The notes beneath the pieces are model-generated. The model worked only from the letters and a program-made list of their open reading frames with translations. It searched no databases and was not told the origin of the DNA. This document shows, piece by piece, positions 33,848 through 41,031 of a stretch of DNA of 61,689 nt (within the stretch, counting starts at the first letter, position 1; each line of letters begins with the position of its first letter). Source of the DNA: Candidatus Zixiibacteriota bacterium (GTDB lineage: Bacteria > Electryoneota > B3-LCP); assembly GCA_003599535.1 (NCBI GenBank), contig QZKQ01000124.1, positions 1 through 61,689 of the forward strand, written 5' to 3'. The position numbers and the translations under genes are program-made.

Positions 33848-35572
33848 CTACGGGGTGCGGGCGAAGCGGTAGGGGTAGTACTGCGGTTCCCACATGGCAT
33901 TCTGGATGACTTCGCGCAGCCGCTCGTCCGGGACGTTGATCCCCAGGCCGTCTTCGCGCGCCTGTTGGGCCACGGCGAAGGCCGTTTCCAGCGACACCCG
34001 GCGGATGTCGCACAGGGGCGGCAGCAACAGCCCGTGCGACCGCATTTCGGCGGTGACCATGTCGGACACCGCGCAGGAAGCGGCGTGGAACATGCGGTGC
34101 GTGATGCGCGTCGCCTGGCTCATGATGGCCCCCAGCCCCATGCCCGGGAAAATGTAGAGGTTGTTGCACTGGGAGATGATCATCTCCCGGCCCGTGGGGC
34201 TCATGACCGAGGGGAAGGGGCTGCCGGTGCACATCAGGAAGCGGCCGCCGGTGGCAGCGTTCACCTCGTCGGGGGTGCATTCGCTGCGCGAGGTGGGGTT
34301 GGACAGAGCCAGCACGATGGGGCGGTCGCTGTTGGCCGCCAGCGCCGCCAGCATCTCCCGGTCGAAGGCGCCGGGCTGGGCCGACAGGCCGATCAGCGCC
34401 GTGATCTTCGCGTGGCGCACCACTTCGGCCAACTGCGGAGCCCGGGTTTTGGGCACGTCCCAGCCTTCCAGGGCTTCCCGCGGCTGGAGGAAATTGGCCT
34501 GGTACGGTTCCACCGTCATGCCTTCCAGCAGCAGTCCGTCAATGTCCACCGCCCAGATGCGGCGGCGGGCCTCCTCTTCTGAGATGCCCTCGTCGGCGCA
34601 CATCATGGTCACGATGGCGTTGGCCACGCCCGACCCTGCCTGCCCGAAGCCCAGGATGGCTATGCGCTCGTCCGACAGCCGGGTGCCCTTGACTTTCATG
34701 GCGGTGCGCAGAGCGGAGGCGGCGGTGGCTCCGGTCCCCTGGATGTCGTCGTTGAAGCTCAGGAGGCGATCCTTGTAGCTTTCCAGCAGATTGAAGGCGT
34801 GCTGCTTGCCGAAATCTTCCCACTGCAGCAAGGCCCGGGGGAAGACCCGGCGCACCCCCTGCACGAAACGTTCGATGACGGCGTAGTAGGCGTCGCCGGT
34901 CAGGCGCTCGTGGCGGTAACCCAGGTAGAGCGGGTCCTTCAGCAGGCGTTCGGTGTTGGTGCCCACGTCAATGCAGACCGGCAGGGTGGACGCGGGGTGG
35001 ATGCCGGCGGCGGCCACGTACAGGGCGATCTTGCCGATGGGAATCCCCATGCCGTCGGATCCCAGGTCGCCCAGCCCCAGGATGCGCTCGCCGTCGGTGG
35101 CCACCAGCAGCGAAATATTGGGCAGGCCGATGTTCTGCAGGCAGCCTTCGATGTAATTCACGTTATTGGGATTGACGTACAGGCCCCGCCAGCGGCGCAG
35201 AATGTGGGACATCTGCAGACAGGCCTGACCCACCGTGGGGGTGTAGACGATGGGCAGCATCTCTTCCAGGTAGCGGGTCAGGACGGCGTAGAAGATGGTC
35301 TCGCTGCGGTCCAGCAGTGCCATCATCATGACGTATTTGTCCAGGTCGGTGGTTTTACCCTTGAAGTGCCCGTAGTTTCGCGCGATCTGGTCTTCCAGGG
35401 TGCCGACGGTATCGGGCATTAACCCGGAGAGGTATAATTCCCGCCGCTCTTCCTTGCTGAAGGCGTAGCCCTTGTTCAGCAGCGGATCGGACATCAACTG
35501 GTAGCTCTTGCAGTAGACCTCGTAGTACACTTCCTGCGTCAGCGGGTCCATGCGCATTTCGAAGCGTTTCAT
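33848..35572 (-). CDS. maeA: NAD-dependent malic enzyme
   Basis: 574 residues from ATG 35572, with GGAG ten bases upstream. It oxidatively decarboxylates malate to pyruvate. Landmarks: MLPIVYTPTVGQACLQMS (Tyr in YTPTVG), ILGLGDLGSDGMGIPIGKIALYVAAAGI with the catalytic Lys, FEDFGK-like QWEDFGKQHAF, FNDDIQGTGA (metal site), AILGFGQAGSGVANAIV (NAD Rossmann), LSNPTSRSECTPDE and NNLYIFPGMGLGA. Length and motifs match the large E. coli MaeA/SfcA-type enzyme, not the short MaeB form. It is expressed from its own promoter. Confidence 0.96.
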   Translation of the reverse strand: MKRFEMRMDPLTQEVYYEVYCKSYQLMSDPLLNKGYAFSKEERRELYLSGLMPDTVGTLEDQIARNYGHFKGKTTDLDKYVMMMALLDRSETIFYAVLTRYLEEMLPIVYTPTVGQACLQMSHILRRWRGLYVNPNNVNYIEGCLQNIGLPNISLLVATDGERILGLGDLGSDGMGIPIGKIALYVAAAGIHPASTLPVCIDVGTNTERLLKDPLYLGYRHERLTGDAYYAVIERFVQGVRRVFPRALLQWEDFGKQHAFNLLESYKDRLLSFNDDIQGTGATAASALRTAMKVKGTRLSDERIAILGFGQAGSGVANAIVTMMCADEGISEEEARRRIWAVDIDGLLLEGMTVEPYQANFLQPREALEGWDVPKTRAPQLAEVVRHAKITALIGLSAQPGAFDREMLAALAANSDRPIVLALSNPTSRSECTPDEVNAATGGRFLMCTGSPFPSVMSPTGREMIISQCNNLYIFPGMGLGAIMSQATRITHRMFHAASCAVSDMVTAEMRSHGLLLPPLCDIRRVSLETAFAVAQQAREDGLGINVPDERLREVIQNAMWEPQYYPYRFARTP

Positions 35573-35673
35573 CAGCGGTTCTCCGGAACTTGACCGAGGT
35601 AAATAGGGGCGGCATTCGTCAGCCGGCAAACAACGGCCGGCGGAGTATGTTCATTTATTCACAAGGATACCCC

Positions 35674-35702
35674 AATATACTGCGGAAATTCGGCCTTGTC
35701 AA
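35674..35702 (-). promoter_or_regulatory. Promoter of the malic enzyme gene
   Basis: On the minus strand TTGACA (35702-35697), 17-nt spacer, TATATT (35679-35674). Transcription should begin about 35667, giving a leader of some 95 nt. Confidence 0.88.
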
Positions 35703-35963
35703 CTAAAATCTCCGGGGGTTGTGATGGACAAAGATGTTAAAGTGGTAACAGTTCGTCTTCATCCGGGCGTAAACCTAAGCGGTCTGTTCATCCGATGAAT
35801 TTACGGCAGGAACCCGGCGCTGGTGGATAATGAAATAAGTACAGACCAGGCGGAAGAGGTGGTTCCGGCATGATTCGCCTTCATGTGTTGCAGCCCGGTC
35901 GTCTGAACCGGGCTGCGTCACTGGTGCGGGTATCGAAGCCAAGATAGCATGCATTTAACAGGA
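35703..35963. other. Intergenic region without a gene
   Basis: Together with the promoter and leader of maeA this makes a 390-bp stretch without a coding signal. It contains a perfect 10-bp hairpin GCAGCCCGGT / ACCGGGCTGC (35890-35916, 7-nt loop) downstream of the small membrane-protein genes, without a U-run, and a short TTCAT / ATGAA palindrome near 35795. Nothing else is recognised. Confidence 0.6.
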
Positions 35964-36257
35964 CTACAACACCCTGGGCGCCAGCGCCCGCCACAGGCCC
36001 ACGAGGTAGGCAATCCCGGGCAAAATGAACCACACCGGGTCCCATTGCGAGGACACCGGCACGACGCTGATGAAGAGCAGCTCGGCCAGCGCCAAGCCCC
36101 CGGCGAGGCGAAACCAGAGGTCCTCCAGAATGACCGGCCGGGTGCCGGTCGGCCGGGCACGCACTTTCCAAATGGGGCTGCCGGTGATGACCAGGTAGAG
36201 GGGGTAAAGCGAGTACAGCAGCAATTGCGCCAGAGAGAGGGTCGCAGGGGCATCCAT
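35964..36257 (-). CDS. Small integral membrane protein, paralog of the next upstream gene
   Basis: 97 residues with three hydrophobic stretches (about 8-27, 48-68, 74-93). The phrase LVITGSPIWKVRARPTGTRPVILEDLWFRLAGG aligns with LIFTGSPILPVSHRPAGRPVILEGGWWRVAG of the 84-residue protein at 36266-36520: TGSPI, a basic Pro-rich loop, RPVILE and W/R-AG are shared in order. The two are tandem duplicates separated by 8 nt. No known family recognised; function unknown. Confidence 0.7.
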   Translation of the reverse strand: MDAPATLSLAQLLLYSLYPLYLVITGSPIWKVRARPTGTRPVILEDLWFRLAGGLALAELLFISVVPVSSQWDPVWFILPGIAYLVGLWRALAPRVL

Positions 36258-36265
36258 GTTCAGGC

Positions 36266-36520
36266 CTATCGGTCCAGGAAAGATCGCACCAGCGCCAGAG
36301 CGAAAACGCCCCCGGCGGCCAGCAGCAGGGCCAGACGCAGTTCCAGTGAAGCTTTAAGCAGATCGGCCATACTGGCGGCCAGCAGGGTAATTCCGGCCAC
36401 ACGCCACCAGCCGCCTTCCAGGATCACCGGACGGCCGGCAGGCCGATGGCTGACGGGCAGGATCGGGCTGCCGGTGAAGATCAGCCAGAGAGACAATACC
36501 GCTGCAGCCAAGGAAAACAT
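36266..36520 (-). CDS. Small integral membrane protein, paralog of the next downstream gene
   Basis: 84 residues with three likely membrane segments (about 3-19, 41-56, 60-79). It carries the shared TGSPI...RPVILE signature. It starts 6 nt after the stop of the GxxExxY gene, so the three genes form one transcript. Function unknown. Confidence 0.7.
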   Translation of the reverse strand: MFSLAAAVLSLWLIFTGSPILPVSHRPAGRPVILEGGWWRVAGITLLAASMADLLKASLELRLALLLAAGGVFALALVRSFLDR

Positions 36521-36526
36521 CGCCGC

Positions 36527-36943
36527 CTATTCCACCGCCCGGGCCGGCGGCGGTTCTTTATGGGTCTTGACAAAGCGCTTCCACTTCAGGCTCTTTTCCC
36601 CGAAATTGAATAGCAGGCCGGTCTCCATCTGGTAGGCGTGGAGGTCATTGATCATCGCCGTCAGGTGGTACTGATCCAGCGCCGGGATAGCTTTCAGGCA
36701 TACCATGACGCGCTCTTCCACCAGGAAATCCGCGTGGCGCGCGCCCACCTCGATCTCATCGTAGAGGATGGGTTGGTCCACGTCGCGGCTGAAGGCCAGT
36801 CCCGCTTTCTCCAGTTCCAGGGCCAGGGCTCGCTGGTAGATGATCTCCTCGAATCCCCATCCCAGTATGGAATGCACGGTGCGGGCGCATTCCACGATCC
36901 GGTCGGTCAGATCCGCCGGTTTGGCGATCGGTTCGTCCTCCAT
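36527..36943 (-). CDS. GxxExxY family protein (PD-(D/E)XK-like)
   Basis: 138 residues from ATG 36943, preceded by GGAGGGC. The family motif reads GWGFEEIIYQRALALELEKAGL (normally GxGxxExxY followed by AL..EL...G), then RHADFLVEERVMVCLKAI, corresponding to the DFLV...V.ELKA nuclease-like core with Glu replaced by Cys-Leu before Lys. The end is MINDLHAYQMETGLLFNFGEKSLKWKRF, the invariant NYL...G.L.NFG..L..KR ending. The family has a PD-(D/E)XK nuclease-like fold and unknown function. First gene of a three-gene unit. Confidence 0.88.
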   Translation of the reverse strand: MEDEPIAKPADLTDRIVECARTVHSILGWGFEEIIYQRALALELEKAGLAFSRDVDQPILYDEIEVGARHADFLVEERVMVCLKAIPALDQYHLTAMINDLHAYQMETGLLFNFGEKSLKWKRFVKTHKEPPPARAVE

Positions 36944-36965
36944 GAAACTGCCCTCCAGCTTGGGG

Positions 36966-36994
36966 AAAACGAAAAGCGGGGGAATGCCCCCCGC
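36966..36994 (-). terminator. Terminator-like hairpin in the leader of the GxxExxY gene
   Basis: On the minus strand GCGGGGG / CCCCCGC with a 5-nt loop is followed by TTTTCGTTTT. It lies between the promoter (37030-37002) and ATG 36943, so it could act as an attenuator rather than the end of a gene. Confidence 0.6.
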
Positions 36995-37001
36995 GGATGG
37001 T

Positions 37002-37030
37002 ATTTTACTGCATAACATGGAATAATGCAA
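37002..37030 (-). promoter_or_regulatory. Promoter of the GxxExxY unit
   Basis: On the minus strand TTGCAT (37030-37025), 17-nt spacer, TAAAAT (37007-37002). Confidence 0.7.
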
Positions 37031-37126
37031 GGAGAATTGGAGATATTTTCCATCAGGGGCCGCAGGAAGCGGCTCGCATTCCCCTCCGGATACCGCATAT
37101 TAATACCGGCGGTGGCATAAATAGTC

Positions 37127-37151
37127 AAGGGCGCGAAACGATCGCGCCCTT
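37127..37151 (-). terminator. Hairpin after the ribonucleotide reductase gene
   Basis: Perfect 10-bp stem AAGGGCGCGA / TCGCGCCCTT with a 5-nt loop, 25 nt past the nrdJ stop. On the minus strand only GACTATTT follows, so it is a moderate terminator. Confidence 0.65.
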
Positions 37152-37176
37152 ATTTTTCCGATTCATTAAACCAATC

Positions 37177-39612
37177 TCATCCGCACCGCGTGAATCCGCA
37201 CGAATGGCAGATCAGGCACCCCTCCTCCATGGCGATACGATCACCGCAGTCGGGGCACTGGTCGGGTATTTCCGCCAGACCGGTGTCCTTCACCCGGACG
37301 CCGGGCTTGGGCACAGAGGCGGCCACCGTGGGTTCCGGCCGGGCGGCGCCCGATTCCTTCTCCAGGCGCTCGGTGCGGCGTTCCATGTAGCGCTCCATGG
37401 CCTTGGCGATGGCGTCGGGCGCGGAGGTGACCAAAGTGCCGTTCTCCCACATGGGATTGGGCCCGGAAATGCCCTTCAGTTGCTTGATGATGCTCTGCGG
37501 TTCCACCCCCGAACGCAACGCCAGGGAGATCAGCCGGGAGATGGCTTCCGACTGCGCCGCCAGGTTGCCTCCCGCTTTGCCGATCGAAGTGAACACCTCG
37601 CAAATGCCCTGGTCGTCCTCGTTGATGGTGATGTACATGGGTCCGTCGCCGGTGTTGATGCGCTCGGTCATGCCGTAGGTCACGGCCGGGCGCTTGCGGG
37701 GAGTCCGCTTGGCGGTGACCTCCTCCCCACCCTTCTTGGCGGCCGACGTGCCCCGGTGCAGCACCTGCTCCTGGCGCGACCCGTCGCGGTAGATGGTCAG
37801 CCCCTTGCACCCCAGGTCGTAAGCCAGCAGGTAAGCCCGCTTGACGTCCTGCACCGTAGCGTTGTGGGGGAAGTTGATGGTCTTGGAGACGGCGTTGTCG
37901 GTGCACTTCTGGAAGCTGGCCTGCATGCGTACGTGCCATTCGGGCGTAATGTCGAAGGCAGTGACGAAAATGCGGCGCAACTGGGAAGGCACTTCCGGCA
38001 CCTCTTCCAGCGATTTGCTGGCGGCGATCTTTTCCAGCAACTCGTCCGACTTCAGCCCCGCGCGCGCCAGGGCATGCTCGAAATGGCGGTTGACGTAGAG
38101 CAGTTCCTGGCCGTCCATGACCTTCTTCACGTACACCAGGCTGAAGGCCGGTTCGATACCCCCGGAACAGTCCGCAATCATGGACAGCGTGCCGGTGGGC
38201 GCCACCGTGGTCACGGTGGAATTGCGGATGGGGGTCTCGAAGGTGGAGGCGGCGAAGTTGGGGAACGGGCCGCGTTCTTCGGCCAGGTCTTCGGAGGCCT
38301 TATGGCTCTTCTTCTGAATGACGGCCATCACCTCTTCGCCCCGCTGGATGCCCTCAGTGGAATTGTAGGGAATGTTCAGTTGAAAGAGCATATCGGCGAA
38401 GCCCATCACCCCCAGGCCGATCTTGCGGTTGGCCTTGGTCATGGCTTCGATCTGGGGCAGCGGATAGCGGTTCACCTCGATGACGTCGTCCAGGAAGCGG
38501 ACGGCCAGGCGCACGGTGCGTTCCAGCTTGTCCCAGTCAAAGACGCCCTCCTCCGACACCATGTGATCCAGGTTGATGGACCCCAGGTTGCACGACTCGA
38601 AGGGCAGCAGCGGCTGTTCGCCGCAGGGGTTGGTGGATTCGATGGCTCCCACGCCGGGGGTGGGATTGGAGCGGTTGATCTGGTCAATGAAGACCACGCC
38701 CGGTTCGCCGTTGGACCAGGCATTTTCCACGATGCGGTCGAACAGCTTCTCCGCCACCACCTGCTTGATGACATTGCCGGTGCGGGGATCGCGCAGATCG
38801 AACTTCTCCCGGTTCTTGACCGCGTCCATGAACTCGTCGGTCACGGCTACGGAGATATTGAAGTTGTTCAGCGCGCTCTCGCCCCTCTTACTGTTGATGA
38901 ACTGCTCCACGTCGGGGTGGTCAACCCGCAGAATGCCCATGTTGGCGCCGCGTCGGGTGCCCCCCTGCTTGACCGTCTCAGTGGCCGCGTTGAACACGCT
39001 CATAAAGGACACCGGTCCGGAGGCCGTACCTGCGGTGGACCGCACCATACTCGCGCGGGGGCGCAGGCGGGAAAAGGAAAAACCGGTCCCTCCGCCGCTC
39101 TTGTGGATCAGGGCGGTGTACTTCAGCGCGTCGAAGATGCCGTCCATGCTGTCTTCCACCGGCAACACAAAGCAGGCGGAAAGCTGGCCCAGGTCGCGGC
39201 CCGCGTTCATCAGCGTGGGGGAATTGGGGAGGAAGTCAAGAGAAGCCATCAGGTTGTAGAATTCCTCTTCAATTTCCTCAAGCTCGAGGTCGGTCAGCTC
39301 CGGGTTGAAAATCCGTTCCGCCGAGGCGATGTGGCGAGCCACCCGGCGGAACATCTGCTCGGGCGTCTCGATGGGTGTGCCGTTCTCGTCCTTGGCCAGA
39401 TAGCGGCGCCGCAGCACCGCCAGGCAGTTATCGCTGTACGTGTACTCGCGGGGACGTTCCGGCGCCGCACGGTGCAGCGTCTCCGTCTCTGCGCTGGTGT
39501 TCACCACGGCTTCGTGCTTCGCACTCTTGCCGTTCCCGCCCTGTGCCGCCTGCCTCGCATTGGTGAATAGATCCCCTCCGTTTTTGGGTCCTTCCATTCG
39601 GGATAAAGACAT
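37177..39612 (-). CDS. nrdJ: Adenosylcobalamin-dependent (class II) ribonucleotide reductase
   Basis: 811 residues. It reduces ribonucleotides to deoxyribonucleotides with coenzyme B12 as radical source. Landmarks: LPNSPTLMNAGRDLGQLSACFVLP (first active-site Cys), GGGTGFSFSRLRPR, VKQGGTRRGANMGIL, ESTNPCGEQPLLPFESCNLGSIN (catalytic Asn, Cys and Glu), and VAPTGTLSMIADCSGGIEP. The C-terminus holds the redox/zinc tail CPDCG ... CHSCGFTRCG. Length is in the usual range of the B12-type enzyme. It has its own promoter with a leader of about 30 nt. No nrdAB or nrdD is present here, so DNA synthesis may depend on cobalamin. Confidence 0.97.
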   Translation of the reverse strand: MSLSRMEGPKNGGDLFTNARQAAQGGNGKSAKHEAVVNTSAETETLHRAAPERPREYTYSDNCLAVLRRRYLAKDENGTPIETPEQMFRRVARHIASAERIFNPELTDLELEEIEEEFYNLMASLDFLPNSPTLMNAGRDLGQLSACFVLPVEDSMDGIFDALKYTALIHKSGGGTGFSFSRLRPRASMVRSTAGTASGPVSFMSVFNAATETVKQGGTRRGANMGILRVDHPDVEQFINSKRGESALNNFNISVAVTDEFMDAVKNREKFDLRDPRTGNVIKQVVAEKLFDRIVENAWSNGEPGVVFIDQINRSNPTPGVGAIESTNPCGEQPLLPFESCNLGSINLDHMVSEEGVFDWDKLERTVRLAVRFLDDVIEVNRYPLPQIEAMTKANRKIGLGVMGFADMLFQLNIPYNSTEGIQRGEEVMAVIQKKSHKASEDLAEERGPFPNFAASTFETPIRNSTVTTVAPTGTLSMIADCSGGIEPAFSLVYVKKVMDGQELLYVNRHFEHALARAGLKSDELLEKIAASKSLEEVPEVPSQLRRIFVTAFDITPEWHVRMQASFQKCTDNAVSKTINFPHNATVQDVKRAYLLAYDLGCKGLTIYRDGSRQEQVLHRGTSAAKKGGEEVTAKRTPRKRPAVTYGMTERINTGDGPMYITINEDDQGICEVFTSIGKAGGNLAAQSEAISRLISLALRSGVEPQSIIKQLKGISGPNPMWENGTLVTSAPDAIAKAMERYMERRTERLEKESGAARPEPTVAASVPKPGVRVKDTGLAEIPDQCPDCGDRIAMEEGCLICHSCGFTRCG

Positions 39613-39647
39613 GGTAACTCCCTGTATGTGGTCTGTAGAATTAAACT

Positions 39648-39676
39648 AATATAAGGCTTTTGAGGTTTCCAGTCAA
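39648..39676 (-). promoter_or_regulatory. Promoter of nrdJ
   Basis: On the minus strand TTGACT (39676-39671), 17-nt spacer, TATATT (39653-39648); start of transcription expected near 39641. Confidence 0.9.
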
Positions 39677-39980
39677 GGGGTATTTTGCCGCAATTCGTTG
39701 GGACTTGAACATCTGTATATACAACGCGTGGTAAGCATCCGCGTTTAGGAAGTGTTACGGAAGAAAATGGGAATCGAGGGCGCAAGGGGAATATATTGGA
39801 TTTAGCGCAACTGGAAAGCGAAAGGAGTTGTGTCGTGTTGGCCTGGGCGATTTTCCTGGGAATAATGGCATGAATAAATTATTGCTCCCCTCTGACATCG
39901 CCCGGGAATTCATTCCCGGGCGGGGCCGGGGACGCGTCGCGGCCATTCCCGGGCGGGGCCGGCGTGTACATAAGATTTCG
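39677..39980. other. Intergenic region with direct repeat and hairpin
   Basis: No coding signal in the 368 bp between nrdJ and the sirtuin gene. A perfect 10-bp stem GCCCGGGAAT / ATTCCCGGGC occurs at 39900-39921, and a 19-bp direct repeat CATTCCCGGGCGGGGCCGG at 39911-39929 and 39944-39962. The hairpin may serve the sirtuin transcript, though it lacks a U-run. Confidence 0.6.
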
Positions 39981-40739
39981 TCACGCAGGGGGCTTCTCCC
40001 TCACCAACTCCGGCATCACCTCCCCCGCCTTGCCACGGACGATCCAGTCGGCCAGGTCATCGGCCGGAGTAGGTTCGTCGTTGACCAGGGCCAGGCGAGC
40101 GCCGGAGGTCTTGGCGATCAGGGGAATCTGCGCCGCGGGGTAGACCACCAGCGAGCTGCCGATGACCAGCAGCAGCCGGGCGCGGCGGGCCAGGTCGTGG
40201 GCTTCATCCACAGCCCGGGCGGGCAGCATCTCCCCGAAAAAGACGATGCCCGGACGCAGGACCCCGCCGCACTCCCCGCAGCGCGGCGGCAGTTCTTTTT
40301 CCAGGGCGGCTTCAGCTTCAGCCAGGGCGTACTCCCGGCCACAGTCCAGGCAGGAAAAGCGGCGGTTGGACCCGTGCAACTCGATCACCCGCCGCGACCC
40401 GGCCGCCTGGTGCAGGCCGTCAATGTTCTGAGTGATGACCGCCTCCAGCAGGCCGCGGCGCTCCATTTCGGCCAGGGCGGTATGCGCGGGATTGGGCCGG
40501 GCCTTGTGCAGCAGATCCCGGCGCACGTCGCGGAAGAAGCTCCAGTAGTAGGAGGGGTCGGTCAGGAAGTAGTCAATGGCGGCGTACTTGTCGGGGTCGT
40601 ACTGGGTCCAGAAGCCGCCGGTACCGCGGTAGGTGGGGATGCCGGATTCGGCCGAGACTCCGGCGCCGGTGAAGGCCACCACGCCTCCGGCGGCCACGGC
40701 CTCTTTCAGGCCGGCCATCAGTATGTCATTGGATTTCAT
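39981..40739 (-). CDS. Sirtuin NAD-dependent protein deacylase
   Basis: 252 residues. Sirtuins remove acyl groups from lysine using NAD. All core motifs are visible: VVAFTGAGVSAESGIPTYRG (NAD binding), VITQNIDGLHQAAGS, the catalytic His in IELHGSN, two zinc pairs CLDC and CGEC, RPGIVFFGEMLP, VIGSSLVVYPAAQIP and LALVNDEPT. The Ala-Tyr-Arg determinants of the desuccinylase subclass are not obvious (FFRDVRRDLL region), so class III versus a general deacetylase is left open. Single gene, minus strand. Confidence 0.95.
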   Translation of the reverse strand: MKSNDILMAGLKEAVAAGGVVAFTGAGVSAESGIPTYRGTGGFWTQYDPDKYAAIDYFLTDPSYYWSFFRDVRRDLLHKARPNPAHTALAEMERRGLLEAVITQNIDGLHQAAGSRRVIELHGSNRRFSCLDCGREYALAEAEAALEKELPPRCGECGGVLRPGIVFFGEMLPARAVDEAHDLARRARLLLVIGSSLVVYPAAQIPLIAKTSGARLALVNDEPTPADDLADWIVRGKAGEVMPELVREKPPA

Positions 40740-40880
40740 AGATCGGGGGAAGGGTCACAGGGAGGGTTTTAGTCTACCCCCGAGGATACGGGAAAAAAGG
40801 TGGCGAGGCAAGAGGTTTTTGGGGGAGGTTTTGATGAGGAGCGACAAGGGTGAAATGAAATAGCAGAGGGCAGGATAGGC

Positions 40881-40966
40881 ACTTGTCCGTCTCCCGACGG
40901 ATTTCTGCCTGTCGGTGGGACAGACATTCTTGTCTGTCAGTGGTACAGGCATTCCTGCCTATCCCT
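40881..40966. repeat. Cluster of short palindromes
   Basis: Three hairpins in tandem: CCGTC / GACGG (40887-40900), GACAGACA / TGTCTGTC (40919-40938) and AGGCA / TGCCT (40947-40960). All have 4-nt loops and related CTGTC/AGGCA-type sequences. It resembles dispersed non-coding palindromes rather than a CRISPR array, as unit length and spacing vary. Confidence 0.65.
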
Positions 40967-40972
40967 CCCATA

Positions 40973-41002
40973 GAAAAGGGGCGGCCACGCCGGGCCGCCC
41001 CT
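40973..41002 (-). terminator. Terminator of the M14 carboxypeptidase gene
   Basis: Perfect 10-bp stem AGGGGCGGCC / GGCCGCCCCT with a 6-nt loop, followed on the minus strand by TTTTCTATGG, 30 nt past the stop at 41032. Confidence 0.82.
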
Positions 41003-41031
41003 ACAGGCAACGAACGATCAAAGACGAACGG

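Noticed and set aside
39613-39676. Cobalamin riboswitch in front of the B12-dependent reductase
   Set aside because: The promoter leaves a leader of only about 30 nt, and no B12-box was seen.
40881-41002. Possible CRISPR array
   Set aside because: Units differ in sequence and length, there is no constant spacer size and no cas gene in the window.
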